9,700 nt of DNA from NCBI GenBank assembly GCA_037719575.1, contig JBBJMF010000101.1, forward strand, positions 1 to 9,700. Direction: 5' to 3'. The position numbers were made by a program, and so were the translations under genes. Shown here piece after piece: positions 1 to 7,065 of the stretch. The notes beneath the pieces were generated by a model. The model was not told the origin of the DNA, did no database searches, and saw nothing but the letters and a program-made list of their open reading frames with translations. Numbering within the stretch: position 1 is the first letter of the stretch; every line of letters starts with the position of its first letter. This DNA is from JAWWPG01 sp037719575. GTDB lineage: Bacteria > Actinomycetota > Actinomycetes > Propionibacteriales > Nocardioidaceae.

Positions 1-442
1 CACGTCGTGCGACATCAGGGGGACGATCTTCGAGCTGAGCCGCACGGAGGACTCTGCCGACCTGCGTGCGCAGATCCGCGACATCACCGCGAACGCGCGG
101 CCGACTCTCGGGCTCCGGCCGGACCTGGTGCTCGATGGTCCTCTGGACTCGGCGGTGCCGGACTCACTGAAGCCCCACCTCATCGCGGTGCTCGTGGAGT
201 CCCTGTCCAACGCGGCGCGTCATGCCAGCCCGACCAAGGTCGACATCCGAGTCGCGATCGAGGGGGTCGGCGCCGAAGCTCGCGTCGTCGCAGAGGTCCG
301 TGATGACGGCAAGGGGTTCTCCACCCCGGTCACGAGAGCGGCTTGCGGAACATGCGGCAGCGAGCAGAGGAGCAGGGAGGTTCGTTCGTCATCGAGTCGG
401 CTCCGGGCGAGGGTACCGTCGTCCGGTGGTCCATCCCGCTGA
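1..442 (+). pseudogene. Sensor histidine kinase, C-terminal fragment with frameshift (DevS/NarX type)
   Basis: This is the tail of a two-component sensor kinase that would autophosphorylate and pass phosphate to a response regulator. The His-containing helix lies before the window. Reading from base 2, the helix after the phospho-acceptor (DIRGTIFELS) is followed by the HATPase_c N box (ESLSNAARHA, about 197-226) and the G1 box (VRDDGKGF, ending near 322). The family pattern then stops in this frame and resumes in the frame starting at base 1: HESGLRNMRQRAEEQGG, then SAPGEGTVVRWSIPL, ending near 441. One missing G in the CCCCGG run at about 324-329 would give the expected reading STPGHESGLRNM. 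The base-2 frame ends at TGA 440-442, exactly where the family usually ends, but the frame carrying the real C-terminus has no stop there. It may be a true pseudogene or a pair of sequencing indels. The family resemblance is to GAF-containing DevS/DosT kinases, although no GAF domain is visible here. Confidence 0.8.
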
Positions 443-476
443 GCAAACCCGCGTGCCGTTTGATCGTGAGGGAACG

Positions 477-502
477 CCCGGCGCGGCGCTGCTGCAGCCG
501 GG
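477..502 (+). terminator. Weak hairpin, possible terminator of the kinase gene
   Basis: CCCGGC at 477-482 pairs with GCCGGG at 497-502 around a 14-nt loop that itself contains the palindrome GCTGCAGC. It lies about 35 nt after the kinase stop. There is no T tract, which is common for actinobacterial terminators, and a 6-bp GC stem arises easily by chance in such DNA. Confidence 0.25.
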
Positions 503-577
503 TGGTATGGACCAGGCAAGGCCTGGAGCACGAGCCGGGACAGGCGGCCAAGCCGGGGGCCGGGACACGCCACCGCA

Positions 578-583
578 TACACT
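578..583 (+). promoter_or_regulatory. Candidate -10 box for dxs
   Basis: TACACT fits the actinobacterial -10 pattern TAnnnT and would place the transcript start near 590, giving a leader of about 40 nt before dxs. No clear -35 box is seen at the usual distance, so this is a weak candidate. Confidence 0.3.
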
Positions 584-628
584 CGCGGGAGCCGGGCCAT
601 CCGAGCGCGAGCCGCGAAAGGACGTCGA

Positions 629-2545
629 ATGGGTGTGCTGGAGACGGTCCACGAGCCGCGCGACATGCGCGACCTCGACGACCAGCAGCTCACCGCGCTC
701 GCCGCCGAGATCCGCGCGTTCCTGATCGACCGGGTCTCCAGGACGGGTGGGCACCTCGGACCCAACCTCGGCGTGGTCGAGCTGACGATCGCCGTGCACC
801 GCGTCTTCGAGTCACCGCACGACAGGGTCGTCTTCGACACCGGGCACCAGTCCTACGTGCACAAGATCCTCACCGGGCGCGCAGCGCGATTCGACACGCT
901 CAAGCAGGAAGACGGCCTGTCCGGCTATCCCAGCCAGGCCGAGTCGGCCCACGACATCGTGGAGAACTCGCACGCGTCCACCTCGCTGTCGTATGCGGAC
1001 GGCCTGGCCAAGGCCTACCGGCTCAAGGGCGACGGTCGTCACGTCGTGGCCGTGGTGGGTGACGGGGCACTTACCGGCGGGATGTGCTGGGAGGCACTCA
1101 ACAACATCGCGGCCGCGCCCGACAGCCGGCTGGTGATCGTGGTCAACGACAACGGGCGCTCGTACTCGCCGACTGTCGGTGGGCTCGCGAACCACCTGGC
1201 GAGCCTGCGCACGGACCCGCGCTACGAGCAGGCACTCGACGTCATCAAGACGCGACTGGCGCGCACCAAGCTTGTCGGTCCGCCACTGTATGACGCGCTG
1301 CACGCGATCAAGAAGGGGCTCAAGGACGTCCTCGCGCCGCAGGGGATGTTCGAGGACCTCGGCATCAAGTACGTCGGACCCGTCGACGGCCATGACCTGG
1401 CAGCCGTGGAGCAGGCACTCACCCTGGCCAAGAACTTCGGTGGCCCGGTCATCGTGCACGCCATCACCCACAAGGGCCAGGGCTACCCGCCCGCGGAGCA
1501 GCACGACGAGGACAACTTCCACTCGCTGGGGTCTTTCGACGCCGGCACCGGAGCCGTGCCGACTGCCGAGCCGAGCTTCGTCGACGTCTTTCGTGCGGAG
1601 CTCGTGGCGCTCGGTGTCGAGCGCGACGACATCGTCGCCGTGACTGCCGCGATGCTGTACCCCACAGGGCTCGACGGCTTCCAGCGGGTGTTCCCGGAGC
1701 GCACGTTCGATGTCGGGATCGCCGAGCAGCACGCCGTCACGTCGGCGGCGGGGATGGCGATGGCCGGCCTGCACCCGGTGGTGGCGATCTACGCCACATT
1801 CCTCAACCGGGCGTTCGACCAGATGCTGCTCGACGTGGCGCTGCACCGGTGCGGAGTCACGTTCGTGCTCGACCGGGCGGGTGTCACGGGGGAGGACGGG
1901 CCGTCGCACAACGGGATGTGGGACTTGTCGATGCTCCAGCTCGTCCCGGGCCTGCGGCTGGCTGCGCCGCGGGACGCCACCCGGTTCCGCGAGCTGCTGC
2001 GCGAGGCGGTGGCGGTCGGCGATGCGCCAACCGTGCTCCGCGTCCCCAAGGGAGCGGTGCCGGCCGACATCCCGGTCGTCGCCTCGGTTGAGGGGCTCGA
2101 CGTCTTGGTGCGCACGGGCGCGAAGGACGTGCTGGTGGTCGCGGTGGGGGCGCTGGCCGGCGCCTGCGTCGACACGGCCAGACGGCTCCGGGCCCAGGGC
2201 ATCGGCGTGACTGTCGTCGACCCTCGTTGGGTCAAGCCGGTCAACCCGGCGCTCGTCGACCTGGCCCGCGACTTCAGCGTGGTCGTGAGTGTCGAGGACA
2301 ACGGGCGCACGGGTGGCTGCGGAAGCGCCCTCGTGCAGGCGCTGGCCGACGCCGGCGTGGACACCCCGGTCAAGGTCTGTGGGCTGCCGCAGGAGTTCCT
2401 GCCCCCCGCCAAGCGCAGCGCCGTACTCGAGCGGGTCGGTCTCACCGGCCCGAGCCTCGCCCGCGACATCACCGCCTGGGTCGCCGCCCTGGACCACTCC
2501 GGTGCCCCGCAGAGCGAGTCGACCACTTCGGCCGACACGCCCTGA
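629..2545 (+). CDS. dxs: 1-deoxy-D-xylulose-5-phosphate synthase
   Basis: This enzyme condenses pyruvate and glyceraldehyde 3-phosphate, with thiamine diphosphate (ThDP) and Mg2+, to DXP. It is the entry step of the cytoplasmic MEP isoprenoid pathway and also supplies DXP for thiamine and pyridoxal synthesis. The 638-aa product is close to the family length (about 620-640). Conserved sites seen in order are GGHLGPNLG with His42, DTGHQSYVHK with His73, the ThDP/Mg motif GDGALTGG (144-151) with NDN (173-175), KYVGPVDGHD (247-256), THKGQGY (280-286), the ThDP-activating Glu366 in AEQHAVTSAAG, and DRAGVTGEDGPSHNG (414-428). The transketolase C-terminal domain follows (about 495-615), then a Ser/Thr-rich tail of about 15 residues. 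SHASTS (114-119), in place of the enterobacterial GHSSTS, is typical of actinobacteria. The ATG at 629 has GAAAGGA at 616-622 six nt upstream. The gene stands alone and converges on fadB with 21 nt between stop codons. Confidence 0.97.
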   Translation: MGVLETVHEPRDMRDLDDQQLTALAAEIRAFLIDRVSRTGGHLGPNLGVVELTIAVHRVFESPHDRVVFDTGHQSYVHKILTGRAARFDTLKQEDGLSGYPSQAESAHDIVENSHASTSLSYADGLAKAYRLKGDGRHVVAVVGDGALTGGMCWEALNNIAAAPDSRLVIVVNDNGRSYSPTVGGLANHLASLRTDPRYEQALDVIKTRLARTKLVGPPLYDALHAIKKGLKDVLAPQGMFEDLGIKYVGPVDGHDLAAVEQALTLAKNFGGPVIVHAITHKGQGYPPAEQHDEDNFHSLGSFDAGTGAVPTAEPSFVDVFRAELVALGVERDDIVAVTAAMLYPTGLDGFQRVFPERTFDVGIAEQHAVTSAAGMAMAGLHPVVAIYATFLNRAFDQMLLDVALHRCGVTFVLDRAGVTGEDGPSHNGMWDLSMLQLVPGLRLAAPRDATRFRELLREAVAVGDAPTVLRVPKGAVPADIPVVASVEGLDVLVRTGAKDVLVVAVGALAGACVDTARRLRAQGIGVTVVDPRWVKPVNPALVDLARDFSVVVSVEDNGRTGGCGSALVQALADAGVDTPVKVCGLPQEFLPPAKRSAVLERVGLTGPSLARDITAWVAALDHSGAPQSESTTSADTP

Positions 2546-2566
2546 TCGCACACTCACGACGCGACG
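2546..2566. other. Convergent dxs/fadB junction
   Basis: Only 21 nt separate the dxs stop from the fadB stop on the other strand. I see no strong hairpin here, only a 4-bp GACG/CGTC stem, so transcripts from the two sides probably overlap at their 3' ends unless termination is Rho-dependent. Confidence 0.5.
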
Positions 2567-4675
2567 TCAGGTGAAGCGGCGACCAGTGACGCGCTCGCTC
2601 ACGCCGGTGCGGTCGAGGTACGGCGTGATGCCGCCGAGGTGGAACGGCCAGCCCGCGCCCAGGATCAGGCAGAGGTCGATGTCGGCGGCCGCCGCTACGA
2701 CGCCCTCGTCGAGCATCAGGCCGATCTCCTCGGCGAGCCCGGTCATGGCGCGGACTCGGACCTCCTCTGCCGTCGACGGGGTGTCCCCGGTGGTGAGCAG
2801 CGCTGCGGTGTCGTCGTCCAGGAATGGCCGGCCCTTGTCGTCCCACGACCAGAGCCCGGGTTTGCCGGCCGCGACGAGTGCGCGCAGGTTGTCGCTGACG
2901 TGGAAGCGGTCCCCGAAGGCGTCGTGCAGCGTCTCGGCCACGTGCAGCCCGATCGCCGGACCGACGAGCTGAAGCAGCACGAACGGGCTCATCGGCAGCC
3001 CGAGCGGGTCGAGGGCGTGGTCGGCGACAGCCGGGGCGGTGCCCTCGTCGACGGCCTTGGTCACCTCACCGAGGAAGCGGGTCAAGAGCCGGTTGACGAC
3101 GAAGGCGGGAGCGTCCTTGACCAGCACCGACGACTTCTTGAGGGCCTTGCCGACGGCGAAGGCGGTGGCCAGGCTCGCCTCGTCCGTGGCCTTGCCGCGG
3201 ACGATCTCCAGCAGCGGCAGCACCGCCACCGGGTTGAAGAAGTGAAACCCGACGACGCGTTCCGGCTGTTGGAGGTCGGCGGTCATCTCGGTGACGGACA
3301 GCGACGAGGTGTTCGTGGCCAACACGGTCTCGGGGCCGACAACTGCTTCGAGGTCCGCGAACACCTTCTTCTTCACCCCGAGCTCCTCGAAGACCGCCTC
3401 GAGGACGAAGTCGGTGTCGGCGAAGTCGTTCAGGCTCGTCGATCCCGTCACGAGGCGCTTGACCCGGCTTGCCTTGTCGCCGGTGATCCGCCCCCGTGCG
3501 CGAAGCTTCTCGACCTCGGCGTGGACCGACGCGACGCCGGCGTCGACACGTTCCTGGTCGAGGTCGGTTATCACTACCGGCACCTCGAGCCGCCGGACGA
3601 ACAGCAGCGCCAGCTGGCTCGCCATCAACCCGGCCCCGACGATGCCCACCTTTTCGACCGGCCGGGCCAGGTGGCTGTCGGGCGCGCCCGCCCGTTTGCG
3701 GGCGCGCGTCTGCACGCGGTCGAACGCATAGAGCCCCGAACGCAGCTCCGGACTGATGACGAGGTCGGCGAGAGCATCGTCCTCTGCTGCGAAGGCAGTG
3801 TCCCGGTCAGCTGTGCGCGCGTCCTCGATCAGGTCGAGGGCTCGGTAGGGCGCCGGGGCGGCTCCGCGCAGGCGCGTCTCGACACCCGCCCGGCCCTTGG
3901 CCACGGCCTCGGCCCACCCCTCACCGCGGTCGACCTCGGCCCGTCGTACGACGACCTCACCGGTGAGCACCTGCGCGGCCCACATCAGCGACCGCTCGAG
4001 GAAGTCGGCGCCGCCGAACATCGCGTCGGCGATACCCAGGTCGAACGCCCTCGAGCCGTTCAGCATGGTGTTCTGGTTGAGGGCGTTCTCGACGATGACC
4101 CCGACCGCCCGCTCCGCGCCGATGAGGTTCGGCAGCAGGTAGGCGCCGCCCCACCCCGGCACGATGCCCAGGAACACCTCGGGCAGCGCGATCGCCGAGG
4201 CCGAGTCCAGCACGGTGCGGTAGTCGCAGTGCAGGGCGAGCTCGAGCCCACCGCCGAGCGCCGCGCCGTTGACGAAGCAGAACGACGGCTTGCCGCCGTC
4301 ACCGAGCTTGCGCATCACCCCGTGGCCCACCTGGGCGATCGCCTTGGCCTGGTCGCGGGAGCGGATCGTCGCCATCCCAGCCAGGTCGGCGCCGACGGCG
4401 AGGACGAAAGGCTTGCCGGTGACCCCGATCGCCGTCACGTCGTCACGGGCCAGTGCGGCGGCGAGGGCATCGTTGAGGGAGCGGAGGGCGCCAGCGCCGA
4501 ATGTGTTCGGCTTGGTGTGGTCGTGTCCGTTGTCGAGCGTGACCAGCGCCATCGTCCCCGCGCCGAGCGGCAGCTCCACGTCGCGACTCAAAGCCCGGGT
4601 CACGACCTCGTCGCCGGCGAGGGGGACCCCCTCGTCGGACAGAGCGTCGAGCATGCTGTCGAGGGAGCTGCTCAT
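2567..4675 (-). CDS. fadB: Fatty acid oxidation alpha subunit: enoyl-CoA hydratase / 3-hydroxyacyl-CoA dehydrogenase
   Basis: This bifunctional enzyme hydrates trans-2-enoyl-CoA and oxidises the L-3-hydroxyacyl-CoA with NAD+. It is expected to form a complex with the thiolase encoded just upstream. The 702-aa product has a crotonase domain (about 40-240), with VGADLAGM forming part of the oxyanion hole (94-101), Glu145 in GGGLELALHCDY and Glu168 in PEVFLGIVPGWGG. The NAD-binding domain starts at VGIVGAGLMASQLALLF (343-359). The dehydrogenase catalytic set is visible as NTSSLS (455-460), His478 in GFHFFNPV, Glu490 and Asn528 in FVVNRLL. Two C-terminal helical HAD domains follow (about 523-702). 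The frame stays open far upstream inside fadA. I chose the ATG at 4675 because it overlaps the fadA stop (ATGA), has GGAG 8 nt before it, and starts where homology-like sequence begins. Its length resembles mycobacterial FadB (about 720 aa). Confidence 0.95.
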   Translation of the reverse strand: MSSSLDSMLDALSDEGVPLAGDEVVTRALSRDVELPLGAGTMALVTLDNGHDHTKPNTFGAGALRSLNDALAAALARDDVTAIGVTGKPFVLAVGADLAGMATIRSRDQAKAIAQVGHGVMRKLGDGGKPSFCFVNGAALGGGLELALHCDYRTVLDSASAIALPEVFLGIVPGWGGAYLLPNLIGAERAVGVIVENALNQNTMLNGSRAFDLGIADAMFGGADFLERSLMWAAQVLTGEVVVRRAEVDRGEGWAEAVAKGRAGVETRLRGAAPAPYRALDLIEDARTADRDTAFAAEDDALADLVISPELRSGLYAFDRVQTRARKRAGAPDSHLARPVEKVGIVGAGLMASQLALLFVRRLEVPVVITDLDQERVDAGVASVHAEVEKLRARGRITGDKASRVKRLVTGSTSLNDFADTDFVLEAVFEELGVKKKVFADLEAVVGPETVLATNTSSLSVTEMTADLQQPERVVGFHFFNPVAVLPLLEIVRGKATDEASLATAFAVGKALKKSSVLVKDAPAFVVNRLLTRFLGEVTKAVDEGTAPAVADHALDPLGLPMSPFVLLQLVGPAIGLHVAETLHDAFGDRFHVSDNLRALVAAGKPGLWSWDDKGRPFLDDDTAALLTTGDTPSTAEEVRVRAMTGLAEEIGLMLDEGVVAAAADIDLCLILGAGWPFHLGGITPYLDRTGVSERVTGRRFT

Positions 4676-5871
4676 GCGACCGTCTCCGACCAGTGCGGGT
4701 TCTCCCAGACGACGGTGCCTCCCATGCCGATCCCGACACACATCGTGGTGATGCCGTAGCGCACCTCGGGGTGCCCGGCGAAGTGGTCGGCCAGCTGCAC
4801 CATCAGACGAACCCCCGAGGCCGCGAGGGGATGCCCGACGGCGATCGCGCCGCCGTAGGGGTTGACCCGTGGGTCGTCGTCGGCGATGCCGTAGTGGTCG
4901 AGGAAGGCCAGCACCTGCACCGCGAAGGCCTCGTTGATCTCGAACAGGCCGATGTCGTCGATCGTCAAGGCGGCCTTGGCCAGCGCCTTCTCCGTGGCAG
5001 GGATCGGGCCGACTCCCATGACCTCGGGCTCCACGCCCGCGAAGGCGAACGAGACGAGCCGCATCCGGATCGGGAGCCCCAGCTCGCGAGCAGTGTCCTC
5101 GGCTGCCAGTAGGCAGGCGGTCGCACCGTCGTTCAGGCCGGCCGAGTTCCCGGCGGTCACCCGACCGTGCGGGCGGAAAGGGGTCTTGAGCGTCTCCAGG
5201 TCGGCTACCGTCGTACCCGGTCGTGGAGGCTCGTCGCGGCTCACCAAACCCCAGCCGAGCTCGGGCGACCTGGTCGCCACGTCGACAAGGTGCGGCTGCA
5301 TGGTGCCGTTCGCGTACGCCGCTGCCGTCCGCGCCTGGGAGGCCACCGCGAAGGCGTCGGCGCGCTCCCTGGTGACGTCGGGAAACCGATCGTGCAGGTT
5401 CTCCGCGGTCTGGCCCATCACGAGCGCGGACGGGTCGACGAGCTTCTCGGCGATGATCCGGGGGTTCGGATCCACGCCCTCGCCCATCGGGTGGTGGCCC
5501 ATGTGCTCCACGCCACCCGCGACGACCACGTCGTACGCACCGAAGGCGATCCCCGCCGCTGTCGTGGTGACCGCCGTCATCGCGCCGGCGCACATCCGGT
5601 CGATCGCGAAGCCGGGCGTCGTCTTCGGGAGGCCGCTGAGCAGACCGGCGGTGCGGCCGATCGTGAGGCCCTGGTCGCCGATCTGCGTCGTCGCGGCGAT
5701 CGCCACCTCGTCGACACGCTCCGGCGGGAGCTCCGGGTGGCGGCGCATCAGCTCGGCGATGCACTTGACCACCAGGTCGTCGGCGCGGGTGTCGGCGTAC
5801 ACCCCGTTCGCCTTGCCGAAAGGGGTGCGGACGCCGTCGACGAAGACGACCTCACGTAGTTCGCGGGGCAT
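4672..5871 (-). CDS. fadA: Acetyl-CoA C-acyltransferase (thiolase), beta-oxidation beta subunit
   Basis: This enzyme cleaves 3-ketoacyl-CoA with CoA to acetyl-CoA and a shortened acyl-CoA, the last step of each beta-oxidation round. The 399-aa product is a full-length thiolase. Nucleophile Cys94 lies in DRMCAGAMTAV, and the remaining active-site motifs are NEAFAVQ (313-319), GHPLAASG with His347 (346-353) and CVGIGMGGT with Cys378. The N-terminus VFVDGVRTPFGK is the usual thiolase start. The ATG at 5871 is preceded by GGAGG with a 7-nt spacer. The frame is open further upstream but that stretch carries no thiolase sequence. The gene is first in a two-gene operon and overlaps fadB by 4 nt, so the subunits are probably translationally coupled. 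The fadA-then-fadB order matches the mycobacterial trifunctional enzyme pair. A biosynthetic acetoacetyl-CoA thiolase is less likely given the partner. Confidence 0.95.
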   Translation of the reverse strand: MPRELREVVFVDGVRTPFGKANGVYADTRADDLVVKCIAELMRRHPELPPERVDEVAIAATTQIGDQGLTIGRTAGLLSGLPKTTPGFAIDRMCAGAMTAVTTTAAGIAFGAYDVVVAGGVEHMGHHPMGEGVDPNPRIIAEKLVDPSALVMGQTAENLHDRFPDVTRERADAFAVASQARTAAAYANGTMQPHLVDVATRSPELGWGLVSRDEPPRPGTTVADLETLKTPFRPHGRVTAGNSAGLNDGATACLLAAEDTARELGLPIRMRLVSFAFAGVEPEVMGVGPIPATEKALAKAALTIDDIGLFEINEAFAVQVLAFLDHYGIADDDPRVNPYGGAIAVGHPLAASGVRLMVQLADHFAGHPEVRYGITTMCVGIGMGGTVVWENPHWSETVA

Positions 5872-5878
5872 GGGCGCT

Positions 5879-5883
5879 CCTCC
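5879..5883 (-). promoter_or_regulatory. Ribosome binding site of fadA
   Basis: GGAGG on the minus strand lies 7 nt before the ATG at 5871. It fixes the thiolase start against longer in-frame alternatives running up towards 6000. Confidence 0.75.
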
Positions 5884-5957
5884 ACTCGGGATCTCGGTCG
5901 GGCGCAGTCCTCTGACAAACCCAGGCCTCGGACGCGGTGCGTTGCCCGCAACGGACC

Positions 5958-5963
5958 ATGCTA
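5958..5963 (-). promoter_or_regulatory. Candidate -10 box of the fadAB operon
   Basis: Read on the minus strand this is TAGCAT, which fits TAnnnT. It would start the transcript near 5951, giving a leader of about 80 nt. No good -35 is seen. It overlaps one end of the palindrome at 5960-5985, the arrangement expected for a repressed promoter. Confidence 0.3.
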
Positions 5964-5985
5964 CTCGCCGGTAACGTCGGGTAGC
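5960..5985. promoter_or_regulatory. Imperfect 26-bp palindrome, possible repressor operator
   Basis: The left arm GCTACTCGCCGGT and the reverse complement of the right arm, GCTACCCGACGTT, agree at 10 of 13 positions. Inside it lies a shorter dyad, TACTCGCCGGTA (5962-5973), of the form TAC-N6-GTA. The site sits between the divergent fadAB and tesB genes and overlaps a candidate fadA -10. Beta-oxidation operons in actinobacteria are often controlled by TetR- or GntR-family repressors binding such dyads. The regulator is not in this window and the assignment is inference. Confidence 0.4.
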
Positions 5986-6153
5986 AGCTGATGTTGTCAT
6001 GCCAGGCCGAGGCGGGCCGCGGCGATCGCCACGACCTCGTCGTCGACCGTCAGCGTCTGCACGCCGCGCACGGCAACCGCGCCAAGCGCACGGTCGAACA
6101 GCGTGACGTGAATCCAGCTCGCCTCGAGGGTCGACCACCGCCCAGATGAGGCA

Positions 6154-7065
6154 GTGACCGGTGAGTGCGATGATCGACCGGTGCCGAACTCCGTCCCCGA
6201 GCTGCTCGACCTGCTCGAGCTCGAGCGGCTCGAGGAGGATCTGTTCCGGGGCCGGCAGCCGGACACCACGAGGCAACGCGTGTTCGGTGGTCAGGTGGCG
6301 GCGCAGGCGCTCTCGGCCGCGTCGCAGACGGTCCCGCCGGAGGTCTCCGTCCACTCCCTGCACGCCTACTTCCTGCGGCCCGGGGACACCGCAGTCCCGA
6401 TCGTGTACGACGTGGAACGGATCCGCGATGGTCGGTCGTTCGCCACCAGGCGCGTGGTGGCCCGCCAGCACGGCACCTCGATCTTTTTCCTGACGGCCTC
6501 GTTCCACCTGACGGAGACCGGCTTCGACCACCAGGACGCGATGCCCGCCGTGCCCCCGCCGGAGGACTGTCCGACGATGGGCGACCTGTTCCGCCGGGTG
6601 ACCGGCCGCTCCGACGACTTGTCCTGGGAGCGGGAGTGGGCGGCGCTCGACGTGCGCTATGCCGGGGACTCCCGGCCCGGCGGGACGCTGGCCGGCGACG
6701 CGGAGCCGGCCCGGGCGCAGATCTGGGTCAGGGCCTCGGGAGCGGTGCCCCACGACCGCCTCACGAACACGTGCGTGCTCGCCTACGCCAGTGACCTGAC
6801 GCTGCTCGGGGTGAGCCTGGTCCCGCACAAGGTGCTCATCGTCTCGCCACAGATCCAGCCGGCCTCGCTCGACCACTCGATGTGGTTCCACCGCCCGTTC
6901 CGAGTGGACGAGTGGCTGTTGTACGACCAGCACTCGCCCTCGGCGTCGGGGGCCCGGGGCTTCGCGCTCGGCAAGGTCTTCAGCAGCGACGGGCGGCTCG
7001 TCGCGTCGGTCGCCCAGGAGGGGCTGATCCGACCGGTGGGCGAGGCGCGGGAGGGGCTCGCGTGA
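6154..7065 (+). CDS. tesB: Acyl-CoA thioesterase II
   Basis: This enzyme hydrolyses acyl-CoA to free fatty acid and CoA in the cytoplasm. The 303-aa product covers the whole TesB double-hotdog fold (E. coli TesB has 286 aa). Family blocks seen are RQRVFGGQVAAQAL (40-53), VHSLHAYFLRPGD (66-78), RDGRSFATRRV (91-101), the second hotdog with QIWVRASG (189-196) and YASDL (211-215), and DHSMWFHRPF (240-249). By comparison with the E. coli triad Asp-Thr-Gln, Asp214 and Gln288 are present, while the Thr position is Ser238 (QPASLDHS), a conservative change. The start is uncertain. GTG 6154 is the first in-frame start but has GAGG only 2 nt away, and GTG 6181 (294 aa) lies closer to the conserved block but has no clear ribosome site. 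The stop overlaps the next gene by 4 nt (GTGA), so it appears to be the first gene of a three-gene operon. Confidence 0.93.
   Translation: MTGECDDRPVPNSVPELLDLLELERLEEDLFRGRQPDTTRQRVFGGQVAAQALSAASQTVPPEVSVHSLHAYFLRPGDTAVPIVYDVERIRDGRSFATRRVVARQHGTSIFFLTASFHLTETGFDHQDAMPAVPPPEDCPTMGDLFRRVTGRSDDLSWEREWAALDVRYAGDSRPGGTLAGDAEPARAQIWVRASGAVPHDRLTNTCVLAYASDLTLLGVSLVPHKVLIVSPQIQPASLDHSMWFHRPFRVDEWLLYDQHSPSASGARGFALGKVFSSDGRLVASVAQEGLIRPVGEAREGLA

Larger units (their letters stand above)
443..628. other. Non-coding gap between kinase fragment and dxs
   Basis: No convincing gene is visible in this 186-nt stretch. Frames are open through it, but they give Arg/Pro/Gly-rich translations without motifs. 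It holds a weak hairpin, a candidate -10 box and the dxs ribosome binding site, listed separately. Confidence 0.6.
5872..6153. other. Divergent intergenic region between fadA and tesB
   Basis: This 282-nt region must hold the promoters for both operons. Besides the palindrome and the candidate fadA -10, it contains a minus-strand stretch (about 6139 to 5997) that reads like protein but has no usable start codon. No clear -10/-35 pair for tesB is visible. Confidence 0.5.

Noticed and set aside
812..2557. Long open minus-strand frame (581 codons) opposite dxs
   Set aside because: Translation is rich in Arg, Asp, Val and His with no domain motif. It is the mirror of codon-biased dxs, as expected in GC-rich DNA where antisense stops are rare.
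2639..4759. Long open plus-strand frame (706 codons) opposite fadB
   Set aside because: It lies antisense to a fadB gene with complete active-site motifs. The translation has no recognisable domain and no ribosome site.
4676..5764. Upstream open extension of the fadB frame inside fadA
   Set aside because: The extension is Arg/Gly/Pro-rich and out of frame with an intact thiolase. The ATGA overlap and GGAG before 4675 mark the true fadB start.
6198..6238. Repeated GCTCGA hexamers near the start of tesB
   Set aside because: They encode the conserved Leu/Glu-rich first helix of TesB (LLDLLELERLEEDL) with preferred codons, so coding explains the repetition.
5872..6933. Upstream extension of the fadA frame, through the intergenic region and antisense to tesB
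   Set aside because: No thiolase-like sequence occurs before residue 1 at 5871, and a good GGAGG site sits 7 nt upstream of that ATG.
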